This document shows, piece after piece, positions 38,811-49,200 of a DNA stretch of 64,000 nucleotides. Under the pieces are notes generated by a model. The model did not search any database. It saw only the letters and a program-made list of their open reading frames with translations, and had not been told where the DNA came from. The stretch is from JAGOPY01 sp964619555 (lineage in GTDB: Bacteria > Bacteroidota > Bacteroidia > Bacteroidales > JAGOPY01), in the NCBI GenBank assembly GCA_964619555.1, contig CAZUDV010000005.1, forward strand, positions 186,001-250,000, given 5' to 3'. The position numbers were made by a program, and so were the translations under genes. Positions within the stretch are counted from its first letter, which is position 1; every line of letters begins with the position of its first letter.

Positions 38811-41800
38811 ATGAAAAGATGGATACTTGCTTTGCCGCTTTTACTGTTTATCAGTGACCTGGTCAGCCAGGATCTTCCGGAAGCTTATCAGGCATACCGG
38901 AAAAAATATCCGGAAAGCCCGGCCCTGAACCGTCAGGATTCGGTCTTCCTGCTGAGTATCCCTGAAAAAGCGTTTCCAGGGGACCTGAGAAGCCATCCCC
39001 TTCCACCCGTCGTTGATAATTCAGAACTTCCTTACCTAAGGCCGGTCTTTATGCAGGAAGGACCAAGTTGCGGACAGGCTGCCATGGTCGGTTACAATTT
39101 CACGTATGAGATGAATTGCTTGCGCAATCTGCCTGCCTCAGTCGAACAAACGCAATATCCCACTCATTTTACCTGGAACTTTCAAAACGGTGGAAACGGT
39201 TGGTACGGAGTCAGTTATTTTCACAGCATTGAAATCCTCCGGCTTTGCGGATGCATGAATTCACTTGACTACGGCGGTTTTTACGATGACGGCCGGCGCT
39301 GGATATCCGGTTATGATCTGTATTACAATAGTATGTTCAACAGGGTTAAAGGGGTCTACAGTATTCCTGTCGGCACAGCCCAGGGTATCCTGGCATTGAA
39401 ACACTGGCTTTACAATCATATGGGCGAAGGCGATTTTGGAGGAGTCGCCAGCTTTTATGCCAATACCCCCTGGAATGCACAGACTCTGAAAGATACAACG
39501 CCCGAAGGCGGGAAATATGTCATGACAGAATGGTATCCTTATGCTTCCCATGCCATGACCATTGTGGGGTACAACGATTCAATACGCTGGGATTACAATA
39601 ACGATGGGCTGTATACAAATAACATCGATCTGAATGAAGATGGCATCATCGATCCGAGAGACTGGGAGATCGGAGGGGTAAAATTCGTGAACAGTCACGG
39701 CCTGGAAGCACAGGACAGTGGATTTTGCTATATGATGTACAAATGCCTGGCTGAAACTTTTGACGAGGGAGGGATCTGGAACCAATCGGTCCATTTACTG
39801 GATGTGGTGGATAATTATGAGCCGGTCATGACATTCAAAGTAACACTGAAACATAATTCGCGGGACAAAATAAAAGTGATGGCCGGGGTCTCTGCCGATA
39901 CTTCAGATTTGACTCCCCGTTGGCATATGGATTTCCCAATAATTGACTACCAGGGAGCAGACCATTACCTTCAGGGACAGGATACTGCTGAAAACCTTCA
40001 ATATCTCGAATTCGGCCTGGATATCACCCCCCTCCTGAGTTACCTGCAGCCGGGGGAACCGGCAAAATTTTTCCTCATAGTGGATGAAAATGATCCGGAC
40101 CAGGAAGGCGACGGTGAAATCACTTCCTTTTCTTTGATGGATTATACCAGCGGAACCCAGGAGGTTATCTCTACGGAAGCACCCGCCGACCTTGAAAGTA
40201 ATTCCAGGACCATTGCCTCTCTCGTTCATTTGCCCGTTTTTGACATGGTGCAGATTACAAGTGAATCCTTACCGGTTTTTGCCGTCAACCAACCTTACCT
40301 GTACCAGATGCAGGCAAGTGGTGGCACCCCGGATTACAACTGGGAATTATTGAAAGGGTACCGCCAGGAAGGATCATCCGGCACTTTTCCCATATTCGAT
40401 GAGAACAAGGTCCTATTCCATGCCAACGATGATACGATCGTTCCCATAGCACTTGGATTCAGTTTCCCTTTCTTTGGCGAATCTTATGATACGGCCTATA
40501 TGCACATCAACGGGCATTTGCAATTCGATAACGCTCAATTGCCCTGGCCTTACTTATTGGAACCCTGGCTCCATTTCCGGAGCAACCGGCTCATCGCACC
40601 GATGACCAATATGTCGTTCACCATTGCACCGGCCGATGGAGATGGAGGATGGGTTCTTACGGAAGATACAGCTGTAACCTTCAGATGGAAGCTTTCAGCA
40701 ACTTTCAATGTCATCGCCACGGATATAAACTTCGCGGTGCGGATTACCCGGGGAGGGCAAATCGAATTCCTTTACGGCCTGGTGAACCTGGAGGGAATCG
40801 ACTGGATTGGCGGCATCTCCGCAGGAAATAAACAGGATTTTTACCTGTGCCCGTTTTCAGGGGATGAAGAAGTGGAATATGGCACCACGGTCTTATTTAC
40901 GGGCCTAACCGTTCCTTTGGAGCTTCACCTGTCAGATGAAGGCCAGCTGTCAGGAACCATGACCTCTGATGTGGCTATCCATGATATTTCCTTCAGGGTC
41001 ACGGATCAAATGGGCATTTCCCATACAAAGACCCTTCAATTCTCTTCCGGACCATATCTTTTAATCACGGTGGATGGTAAAGACGAGGTGAACTTCGGAG
41101 ATACAGTCAACCTTGACCTGGAGATCCGAAACGCCGGCGGCTTCATCCTGTCCGATCCCATCCTGGAAATCTCCTCACAAAATCCTTTTGTTCAGTTTAT
41201 CGATCCTCTCTGCCAGCCTGGTTCCATTCTCCCGGGACAAACTTTGACTCTGCAGGATGTGTTTCAAATTGTGGTTTCTGATGAAGTCACTGATTTGCTC
41301 GGTATTTTATTTCAGTGTTGTTTGACCACAGATGCAAATATCTGGTATAAAGATTTGATATTGACCGCAGTGGCTCCAAATCTGCTGCTGAAATCTGCTA
41401 TCATTGACGATGAAGTCAATGGCAGGCTTGATCCCGGTGAAACTGCTCCTCTGTTAATCACGTATCAGAATCAAGGTCACGCTTCTGTGGATCATTTAAT
41501 TGCTGAATTATACTCCCTTGATCCGGAAGTTCAGATCATTGGCAATAATGTCCAGGAATTTGGTACGATCATCAAGGGGGCATCTGTTGCCCGGACCTAC
41601 CAGCTCCATGCTTCTGAAACCGCACCTGAAGGCATGACCGCGCGGTTTATCCTTTCAGCCACATCACTTCAAGGAATCCAAAGAACAGACACCATTAATT
41701 TGCGGATTGGAAGAACCCCGGCCATGGTCATCGACATGGATCCCAATCATCACTCGGCACCAGGTATCTGGAATCAGCTTATTGACCTGGGAATATATAC

Positions 41801-42671
41801 AGATTATCATTATACCATCCCGGAAAATATATCCGACTATCAATCCCTGTTCATCAGTCTGGGTTATCATAATTCAAACCATGTATTAACAGCAGACGAA
41901 GGGACGCGGCTGGCCCAGTATCTCCTGGCGGGTGGACAAATTTATATGGAAGGCAAGAAGACTTGGAAAGACGATCCCATCACCGCTTTGCAGCCGCTTT
42001 TCAATATTGGGTATGCGGGCAATGTCACCATTTATGACACTTTGACGGGTGTGGATACGACTTTTACAGTCGGGACAAGGCTTTTAAACGGAACGCATTA
42101 TAACCTGAGCTTTTACCATCTGGTTCCATTACCTCCGGCATTTACCATATTGCAGGATAATAACCTGTTCAATTCCTGTGCTGTAGCTTACGATGCCGGT
42201 ACATACAGAACCATCGGTTCGCTGTTCGATTTCGGGACTCTCATCGACCTGAATCCATCCCTAAAATCCGATCTGATGCTGGCCTTCCTGGATTTTTTCG
42301 GTATCCATGTCGATCCTGTGGGAGTAGTGGAAAAGGAAGAGGTTGAAATGCGCTGGAGCGGAAACCTGGAGGTCTGGCCGAACCCTGCAACAGACAAGAT
42401 AACGGTCGGCAGCCGGTCGTCAGCGATCGGTGGCTGGCCCGAAAGGGGCGGCACAGAAGGTGACGCGAGACGGGCGCCTGGCTGCCAGAAGACAAAAAAC
42501 GATCTTTTGATCTGTGATATGATGGGCCATGAAGTCCTTTTACTGCAAACCATCGATGATCCTCCCCTGACCATAGATATCTCAGCTTTGAGCGACGGGG
42601 TGTACTTTCTCAGGATGAGGTCAGGTAAGGGCACGGAAAAATCTGCCAGATTTCTGAAGTTTTCCAGGTAA
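38811..42671 (+). CDS. Papain-like (C1) cysteine peptidase with CARDB-like stalk and T9SS CTD
   Basis: 1286 residues, signal peptide about 1-19. The N-terminal domain has the papain set: Gln82, Cys87 (EGPSCGQAAM), His247 (YASHAMTIVGYND) and Asn294 (FVNSHG). An acidic calcium-type insertion (LNEDGIIDPRDWE) lies between His and Asn. There is almost no propeptide. After about 500 residues come putative-Ig-type domains, a CARDB-like domain (VNGRLDPGE), and the alpha/beta domain also found in the 556 and 19841 C25 proteins (VIDMDPNHHSAPG start). The CTD (VWPNPATDKITV) is interrupted by an extra stretch of about 30 residues, Gly/Arg-rich, encoded by GC-rich DNA (about 42405-42495). Surface or secreted protease; substrate unknown. 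Confidence 0.87.
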   Translation: MKRWILALPLLLFISDLVSQDLPEAYQAYRKKYPESPALNRQDSVFLLSIPEKAFPGDLRSHPLPPVVDNSELPYLRPVFMQEGPSCGQAAMVGYNFTYEMNCLRNLPASVEQTQYPTHFTWNFQNGGNGWYGVSYFHSIEILRLCGCMNSLDYGGFYDDGRRWISGYDLYYNSMFNRVKGVYSIPVGTAQGILALKHWLYNHMGEGDFGGVASFYANTPWNAQTLKDTTPEGGKYVMTEWYPYASHAMTIVGYNDSIRWDYNNDGLYTNNIDLNEDGIIDPRDWEIGGVKFVNSHGLEAQDSGFCYMMYKCLAETFDEGGIWNQSVHLLDVVDNYEPVMTFKVTLKHNSRDKIKVMAGVSADTSDLTPRWHMDFPIIDYQGADHYLQGQDTAENLQYLEFGLDITPLLSYLQPGEPAKFFLIVDENDPDQEGDGEITSFSLMDYTSGTQEVISTEAPADLESNSRTIASLVHLPVFDMVQITSESLPVFAVNQPYLYQMQASGGTPDYNWELLKGYRQEGSSGTFPIFDENKVLFHANDDTIVPIALGFSFPFFGESYDTAYMHINGHLQFDNAQLPWPYLLEPWLHFRSNRLIAPMTNMSFTIAPADGDGGWVLTEDTAVTFRWKLSATFNVIATDINFAVRITRGGQIEFLYGLVNLEGIDWIGGISAGNKQDFYLCPFSGDEEVEYGTTVLFTGLTVPLELHLSDEGQLSGTMTSDVAIHDISFRVTDQMGISHTKTLQFSSGPYLLITVDGKDEVNFGDTVNLDLEIRNAGGFILSDPILEISSQNPFVQFIDPLCQPGSILPGQTLTLQDVFQIVVSDEVTDLLGILFQCCLTTDANIWYKDLILTAVAPNLLLKSAIIDDEVNGRLDPGETAPLLITYQNQGHASVDHLIAELYSLDPEVQIIGNNVQEFGTIIKGASVARTYQLHASETAPEGMTARFILSATSLQGIQRTDTINLRIGRTPAMVIDMDPNHHSAPGIWNQLIDLGIYTDYHYTIPENISDYQSLFISLGYHNSNHVLTADEGTRLAQYLLAGGQIYMEGKKTWKDDPITALQPLFNIGYAGNVTIYDTLTGVDTTFTVGTRLLNGTHYNLSFYHLVPLPPAFTILQDNNLFNSCAVAYDAGTYRTIGSLFDFGTLIDLNPSLKSDLMLAFLDFFGIHVDPVGVVEKEEVEMRWSGNLEVWPNPATDKITVGSRSSAIGGWPERGGTEGDARRAPGCQKTKNDLLICDMMGHEVLLLQTIDDPPLTIDISALSDGVYFLRMRSGKGTEKSARFLKFSR

Positions 42672-42718
42672 TCATTCCCCGGAAAATCCATTTCTTTTAT
42701 AATTTTAAGCAAAAAACC

Positions 42719-44554
42719 ATGAAATCCGGGATGCGGTTAATCTTAAATGTATTGGCATGTTACCTTATTTCCAATGTGTTGACGGCACAGATTTTGCCTG
42801 GGACGCTGTCTTATATCGAATCTTCCAACGGATTGGGAAATCCGGAATGGGAAGGTGGCCGGTCGGAGTTGGAATTTGCAGATATGAACCATGATGGCAA
42901 CCTGGACATCATTTCGATCGGGGATCATGGGAATCCCGGTATACAGTCAGGTGAACAAGGGCTGATGATCTTTTTTGGAGATGGTCAGGGCAATTGGAAT
43001 GTCCACATGACAGGGAATTTTGGCTATGGCGGTATTGCCGCTGGGGATGTTAATGGGGATGGGATCATGGACGTCGGTTATGCCATGCATCACAATTATT
43101 CAGGGACGGATTTCGGGGACCAGCTGATCGAGGTGGCTATCGGGGATGGAACAGGTACCAACTGGATTCCCTGGGACGACGGCCTGGCAACCAATGGTGA
43201 AGACTGGGGCATGTTCAGCACCGATTTTGCCGATGCAGATAACGACGGGGATCTGGACCTTGGCAGTATTTCCTTTGGTTGCTGCAATGGGGTTCATGTC
43301 TATCTGAACAATATGGATGGCACCTGGACTCAGAGTTACAGTTATTCCGGAGGCAACTCCGATATGATCTTCCAGTTTGGAGATATTGATAATGATGGCG
43401 ATATGGATTTTTGCGCCGGTTATCAGCATGGTACCGCCTATTTTGGGGATGGGAACGGTGGGTTCACTGTCAATGACCAGGGCCTTCCGCCTGCAGGAAC
43501 GCTTGGCCGATATGGTCCATCCCTGGGAGATGCCGATGGGGATGGTGGAATGGACCTGTCATTCACCAACAACAATGGCGGTGTGTTTGTATACACTTTT
43601 AGTGAAATGCTTAATTCCTGGATCAATTATTCCGGCACCCTTCCTGTAACAGGGCCTTATGAGCATACGCAGTTGGTCGATATGAACACAGATGGTCACA
43701 TAGATCTTGCCGCTTACGGGGAAGGGACATTCCGGCTGTTCCTCGGAGATGGTAGCGGAAATTGGACTCCCGATGCAACCTTTACTACCGGTGATCCGGG
43801 TTCATCCCAGGCTTTTCGGGTCGGCGGGGATTTTGACCACAATGGCCGGCCTGACATTGTTTTGCTTGAGGAAGAAGAACTGAGCTGGTTCACTTATCAG
43901 AATTATCTGAAATGCTATCGGGAAAGTTCAGTTCCGATCCTTTTGAGCATTCAGTCCGTTTATCCGCGCGGCAAAGAATTATTCCGGCCGGGGTCCGTGA
44001 GGTTTATTGATTGGATGAGCACTGTCCCGGGGGCAACCTCACAGGTGACCTCACAGGTGACCTGTGAGGTCACCCTCCACTACTCCACCGCAGGCCCCGA
44101 TGGACCCTGGTCACTTATCGCTTCCAATGTTCCCGATAACGGCCGGTACCAATGGATCGTCCCGCAGGAAAATTCTGCGGATTGCTACATCCGTTACACC
44201 ATCAACGATGGCATTAATACTTTCTCCAATATCACTCCTTCTCCTTTTTCCATTACCGACGGTACGATCGGCCTGGGAGAACAGGCGCCTGATATCCACC
44301 AATTCCAGGCCTTTCCAAATCCCGTAGTCGACCAACTGACAATCAGCGGTCAGCGGTCAGCGGTCAGCGGTTCTAAAATTAACCGGATAATGATCACCGA
44401 TCTGTCAGGAAGAATCTTAAAAGAGATTCAAGATGTCCCTGCGCTACCTTTTACAATAAATACCGGGGATTTACCTGCGGGATTATACAGTTTGAGAATT
44501 TATCCCGTCGATGAAAAGATGGTTGTTATAAAATTCCTGAGGATCAAACCATAA
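42719..44554 (+). CDS. FG-GAP (VCBS) repeat protein with T9SS CTD
   Basis: 611 residues, signal peptide about 1-23 (ending LTAQ). Seven calcium-loop repeats (FADMNHDGNLDIISI, GDVNGDGIMDVGYA, ADADNDGDLDLGS, GDIDNDGDMDFCAG, GDADGDGGMDLS, VDMNTDGHIDLAAY, GDFDHNGRPDIVL) make a propeller at about 45-400. An Ig-like domain follows at about 410-520, in which a TSQVTSQVTCEVT stretch is encoded by a direct repeat plus a perfect hairpin. The CTD (FPNPVVDQLTI) contains four tandem copies of a 7-bp unit. Starts 47 bp after the C1 peptidase gene, probably the same transcript. Likely an adhesin or binding protein. Confidence 0.85.
   Translation: MKSGMRLILNVLACYLISNVLTAQILPGTLSYIESSNGLGNPEWEGGRSELEFADMNHDGNLDIISIGDHGNPGIQSGEQGLMIFFGDGQGNWNVHMTGNFGYGGIAAGDVNGDGIMDVGYAMHHNYSGTDFGDQLIEVAIGDGTGTNWIPWDDGLATNGEDWGMFSTDFADADNDGDLDLGSISFGCCNGVHVYLNNMDGTWTQSYSYSGGNSDMIFQFGDIDNDGDMDFCAGYQHGTAYFGDGNGGFTVNDQGLPPAGTLGRYGPSLGDADGDGGMDLSFTNNNGGVFVYTFSEMLNSWINYSGTLPVTGPYEHTQLVDMNTDGHIDLAAYGEGTFRLFLGDGSGNWTPDATFTTGDPGSSQAFRVGGDFDHNGRPDIVLLEEEELSWFTYQNYLKCYRESSVPILLSIQSVYPRGKELFRPGSVRFIDWMSTVPGATSQVTSQVTCEVTLHYSTAGPDGPWSLIASNVPDNGRYQWIVPQENSADCYIRYTINDGINTFSNITPSPFSITDGTIGLGEQAPDIHQFQAFPNPVVDQLTISGQRSAVSGSKINRIMITDLSGRILKEIQDVPALPFTINTGDLPAGLYSLRIYPVDEKMVVIKFLRIKP
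44044..44074. repeat. Perfect 14-bp hairpin inside the 42719 gene
   Basis: GGTGACCTCACAGG (44044-44057), loop TGA, then the exact reverse complement at 44061-44074. The left arm is itself part of a directly repeated CACAGGTGACCT unit. It is coding, in the Ig-like domain. Confidence 0.85.
44344..44371. repeat. Intragenic heptamer array (CAGCGGT) x4 in a T9SS CTD
   Basis: Four perfect copies of CAGCGGT within the sorting domain of the 42719 gene. The unit is not a multiple of three, so gain or loss of one copy would shift the frame about 60 codons before the stop. Confidence 0.9.
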
Positions 44555-44929
44555 CCGGTTTGATAGTTTTTTAGAGGGCCTGGTCGGCGACAGCTATCAG
44601 ATCTTCATCGTGTTGAGTTGAATGAGCTTCATGGGTAGTTACCAGAGTGAGCTGCCGCGACCGGCCATCCTTTACCGGCAAAGCCGGCACCACCCCCTGA
44701 TTGCTATTGTTTGTCAGTCGTCAAAGAAAAACCACAGAGGGTAGTTTTGTTCCAATTTTTGTATTTCAATTATTATAAAGAACGTGGCGCAAAGATATCC
44801 ATGGCGTAAATGGTCCCGAATAATGTTTCATGCTTTTGAATTGTAGGGAAGTTGTGCATTCCGATGTAGTGAAAACGGAAATTCTTATGGACGGTCTTCT
44901 TACTGTGCAGCCTGAGAGAGTTTTACGAT
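44555..44929. other. 375-bp gap without a supported gene
   Basis: Lies between convergent units. On the - strand there are two short open stretches (about 44571-44703 and 44755-44910) of roughly 45-50 codons that do not match anything I recognise and have no good start. Neither resembles the missing LuxR-type helix-turn-helix of the adjacent receiver gene. ATGTAGTGA at 44864-44872 recurs near 45477 and 51199. Confidence 0.5.
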
Positions 44930-45328
44930 TCAGCCGCCAATGAAACCCGGGAAAGTATAAATATTCCCCGCATGAACCTTACGAATAGCCTTGAGTAATT
45001 CATCCGATACATTCTCTTTGGTGAGATAACCCCTGGCCCCTGACTGCAAAGCCTTTAACACCAGTTGCTCCTCCATGTGCATACTGAGCATGATGATCCT
45101 GGCGTCCGGTTGCAGAATCCCGATTTCCTGTATGATCTCCAAGCCGGATCTCCCAGGCATGGAAATGTCAAGCAATACTATTTCGACAGGGTTTTCTTGC
45201 AGGAACCTCAAACCTTCCTCTGAATCCCTTGCCGTACCAACAACCTCTAAATCCTCTTCCAGACCAAGGATCCTTTTCAACCCTTCGCGTATAATGGAGT
45301 GGTCATCGATTATCAGGATACGAATCAT
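44930..45328 (-). CDS. NarL/FixJ-type response regulator reduced to the receiver domain
   Basis: I start it at ATG 45328 (MIRILIIDDHSIIREG); a longer frame upstream adds only a non-homologous leader. 132 residues. The receiver is complete: acidic pair Asp8-Asp9, phospho-acceptor Asp54 (LLDISMPG), Lys104 (GYLTKE). It is closely related to the full-length regulator at 45531, but stops right after the last receiver helix (HAGNIYTFPGFIGG) where the neighbour continues into a LuxR-type HTH. So it is either a truncated remnant or a free-standing receiver working by protein contact. The gap to the upstream regulator is 202 bp and contains another ATGTAGTGA motif. Confidence 0.75.
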   Translation of the reverse strand: MIRILIIDDHSIIREGLKRILGLEEDLEVVGTARDSEEGLRFLQENPVEIVLLDISMPGRSGLEIIQEIGILQPDARIIMLSMHMEEQLVLKALQSGARGYLTKENVSDELLKAIRKVHAGNIYTFPGFIGG

Positions 45329-45474
45329 TATACTTTTTTCGACAAGGCAAACAGGATTGCAAAATCTTCTGCTACCCAACGTTTGAATTTTGCAATGTCC
45401 GGGCGAATTTAATTAATTCAACCAAATTATAATGTAATTAAAGAGGTGTAATACAGTAAGGTGAAACGAAAAAG

Positions 45475-45485
45475 TCATGTAGTGA
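45475..45485. promoter_or_regulatory. TCATGTAGTGA motif upstream of the truncated receiver
   Basis: The same 11 bases occur at 51197-51207 between the sigma factor and the S8 protease. Outer TCA/TGA are inverted. A candidate binding site, based only on recurrence. Confidence 0.3.
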
Positions 45486-45530
45486 AAAAACTACAACATT
45501 TGAAGATACTATCCATACAACCTTTTCATC

Positions 45531-46166
45531 CTATTGCTGGAGTAAATTGTGCCTGATGGCATAATGGATGATATCAGCATTATTCCGCATATCCATCTTC
45601 TCGAGGATTCTTGCCCGGTAAGTGCTGACTGTCCGGTCGCTGAGGGAAAGCGATGATGCGATCTCCGTGATGGATTTACCGGTGGCTATGAGCCGAAAGA
45701 CCTCCAATTCGCGGTCTGACAGTGTTTCATGAAGGGCCCGGTCGGTCGTCCCGATCATTTCATCCAGCAATAGGGATGCGAATCCTGAAGAAATGTACTT
45801 CCCGCCGTTGCTTACCCGCTGGATTGCATTCACAATTTCATCGGGAGCCATCTCCTTGGTCAGGTATCCGGACGCACCGGCCTTGAATGACCTTACGGCA
45901 AACTGATTTTCTTTGAACATGCTCAAAATAATGATCTTAACTTTTGGCTGAATGGCCAGGATATCCTTGATAATATCCAAACCACTACGACCCGGTAAAG
46001 ATATATCCAGGATCACGACATCAAACTTCCTGGACATCATGATGTTCAGTGCTTCCTCTGCACTGGATGCCTGGGCATTGACCACCATCTCCTTATTGAA
46101 CTCTATGATCTTGCTCAAGCCCATCCGGACAATGGCATGGTCATCGACAATCAGTATGTTTATCAT
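45531..46166 (-). CDS. LuxR/NarL-family response regulator
   Basis: 211 residues, the usual length. Receiver about 1-120 with Asp8-Asp9, phospho-acceptor Asp54 (ILDISLPG) and Lys104 (YLTKE). C-terminal LuxR-type helix-turn-helix about 145-205 (LSDRELEVFRLIATGKS, then SLSDRTVSTYRARILEKM). It is expected to be phosphorylated by the histidine kinase whose stop lies 56 bp upstream; the kinase belongs to the HisKA_3 (NarX/DegS) group that pairs with exactly this regulator class. The target genes are unknown; the adjacent secreted-protein island is the natural guess. Confidence 0.92.
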   Translation of the reverse strand: MINILIVDDHAIVRMGLSKIIEFNKEMVVNAQASSAEEALNIMMSRKFDVVILDISLPGRSGLDIIKDILAIQPKVKIIILSMFKENQFAVRSFKAGASGYLTKEMAPDEIVNAIQRVSNGGKYISSGFASLLLDEMIGTTDRALHETLSDRELEVFRLIATGKSITEIASSLSLSDRTVSTYRARILEKMDMRNNADIIHYAIRHNLLQQ

Positions 46167-46222
46167 TTTTTGATTAACTGATATGATTAAATATATTGAT
46201 CTCTTTATTGGTTATAAAGTCA

Positions 46223-49200
46223 TTAGTCTTTCCTTTGAACAGGGAACTCCAGAACAACGGTGGTCCCTTTTCCTTTCTCACCGGTTATGGTCAACTGGCC
46301 ATTCAGCAGGGAAGCCCGTTCCTTCATTCCAATGATACCGAAAGAATCAACCTTTGTCATCTCTTTCTGTGTGATCCCTCTGCCATTGTCCCTGATCTTC
46401 ATCCTGACGGACCGATTCCGGTTCGTGCTGATAGTCACCCAGACCACCGATGCCTCCGAATGCCTGACAATGTTGTTCATAATCTCCTGAAAGATCCGGA
46501 ATGCAACAACGGAAAGCTTGGGATCAATATCCAGATCTTTTAGGGAAATTTCATAGCGGATTGCAATCCCTGACCTTTTCTCGATCTCTCCTGCATACCA
46601 CCGGATGGTCTCAATCAGTCCCAGTTTATCAAGTATCCCGGGCCTCAGTTCCTTAACGATCTCCCTCATCAGGTCGACCGATTCATCGATCTGGGAAGAC
46701 ATCGATTTTAACTGCAGATTGATCTCAGGGCTTAAAAACGATCCCTGGCCTGACAACAATTGTTTCAGGATAGCCAGCTCCATTTTAAGCCCGGCCAGGG
46801 AAGAACCGAAAATATCATGGATATCACGGGCCAGGTTGATCCTTTCCTGCTCCCTGACCCGGTCAGAATAAGCGGAATAATTCCGGAGCTGTTCATTGTA
46901 ATTCTTCAGCTTCTCTTCAGCCATCTTCCTCTCAGTAATATCCCTGACAATCAGCAATAGCCTGCCCGAATAACCATCTGAATCCTGGATAAGAGTCCTT
47001 TTAACCTCGGCGGGGAATGTCGTTCCGTCCTTCCTTTTCATGGAGTATATCTTCATGGGCAATGACGAACTCCTGAATTTGCCCCGGGGTTCTTGCGGGG
47101 CCCTTTCCTTGTCCTGTAATTTCAACAGCTTGTTATTCCCGTTGAAACTGGCTTTGAGGTCTGACTCGTCCTTATATCCAAAGATATTGGCCAATTCCTG
47201 GTTACAGGAAATAAAACGCCCATCCAGGTCTGTGAGGGCAATTCCATCGGGAGAAAGCTCAACCAGCGACCGGTACTTTTTTTCGCTTCTCACGAGTTCA
47301 TCCATGGTGTACAAACGCTGGAAAGCAAGTGCCCCCTGCTTGATGATGGTTTCGATGAGGGTATGGTTTGCCAGGAGATGCACGTCCTTCGACAGGATGC
47401 CGACCCCTCCGTATAGCTTATCATTCCAGCTAAATCCCATGGAATAGACCGTACGGATACCCAACATGACTTCAAGGGCCCGGCTGATCTTTTTATTCAA
47501 TTTTCCGGCCGATAAAAAGTATAACCCTTTATCTCCGTTGTTGTTGAGTTTCTGATTTTTAAACTGGATAAGATCGTCTGGCTTGATATCGGTAACTTTT
47601 ATTTCAAACCGGTACGGATCAACGCCAAACTTCTTGATCACTTCAGTCAGCTGGTCGCCAAATCCCAATAAATTGGTCAGTCTCATTGTCTTACGCTCCG
47701 AATTATAATCGCTGAGGATGACATATGCATTTTCCGTCAGGTTATAAATCTGCTGGCCGATAAAACTATCCATCTCTTCCCTGGTATTGATGCTAACCAG
47801 CTTTTCCGTTATCCTGGCCATTAGCAACTGCTCATTTGCCCTTTGTTCAGCTATCTGCCTGGCTTTTTTCCGATCTGAAATATCCCGTGTAATACCAAGG
47901 TAACCCAGGAACCTCATCTCATCATCAAACATCGGTTTCACAAGCGCTTCAGTCCAGACGGTCGAGCCATCCTTGCAGGGCTGCTCCAGTTCGAATACAG
48001 CAGGCTCAATGTATGTTACCCCTTGCCTGATCAGTTCCGTGACCTGAACGATGGCTTGGGTAACCACCTGAAGTGAATCAGGGGTCAGAGCTTCCGAAAT
48101 GGGCTGACTGATGACCTCCTCGGGCGTATAGCCCCGCAATTTCGTAACGGAAGGGCTGACATAAGTGAAGGACCCTTCTGGATCCAGGGTCCAGATGACA
48201 TCAGCGCTGTTCTCTGCCAGCAGCCTGTATTTTTCTTCACTCTTCCGCAGTTTTTCTTCCGTTCTTTTACGTTCCGTAATGTCCCGCACGATCATGCTGG
48301 ATTTGACTTCCCCGTTCCTGTCGGTAAACAAAGAACTGGAAACCTCAACATGGATTCGGCTGCCATTTTTATGGATCATGAAGATCTCCCCTTTTGCTTT
48401 CCCCTTCAGGCTTCTTTCTGCAATGATTTGTGAGATACGCGGGTCGCTGACATCCACAATTCCATTTCTTCCAAGCCGGCAGATTTCTTGCTCTGTCATG
48501 CCAAGCATAGCACACATGGCCGGATTGGCCGAAAGGATCCGTCCGTCGGGCGCCGTCAGCATGATCCCGTCCATACTGCTTTCCAGCAGCATGCGGATCC
48601 GCAACTCGCTTTCCCGTAGAGCCAGGTCAGAAATATAACCCTCGGTAATATCATGAGCAGTCCCGGCCAGATATGACTTCCCGTCCTGATCGGCAAATAA
48701 CGCACCCCTTCCGCTGATGTACCTGATTTTTCCGTCCGGACGCACGATACGGAAGATCAGTTCTCCTGGTTCATGCCCTTCCAGGCACAACGTGGTCCAT
48801 TCTCTCATCAGGTGCCTGTCATCAGGATGAATGAGGTTCATAAAAGATTCAGTACTATACTTCTCCGTATCCTTCCTGATTCCAAAAATCTTATACAGTT
48901 CATCTGAAATGATAAGGTTACCTTCCAGATCATTCAACCAGTTTCCAATCTTTGCAATCCGCTGTGCCTGCCTCAGCAGTGATTCACTCTTTATCAGCGC
49001 CTGCAATGTCTCTTCCTGTTTTCTGCCGGTCTCCATTGCCTCGAGCGCAAAACTGATGTCACTGGCAACTTCTTCCAGCAATTCCACTTCCTCGTCCTCG
49101 AAAATACCTTTTTCATGGGAATAGAGATTCAGGGAACCGATGACCGAGCCGTATAATCTCAGCGGTAAAGCTATGGACGACCGGTATCCGCGCCGGAGCG

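Noticed and set aside
44571..44703. Short - strand open stretch that looks coding
   Set aside because: About 45 codons, no credible start, and no family recognised; could be a gene remnant but cannot be supported.
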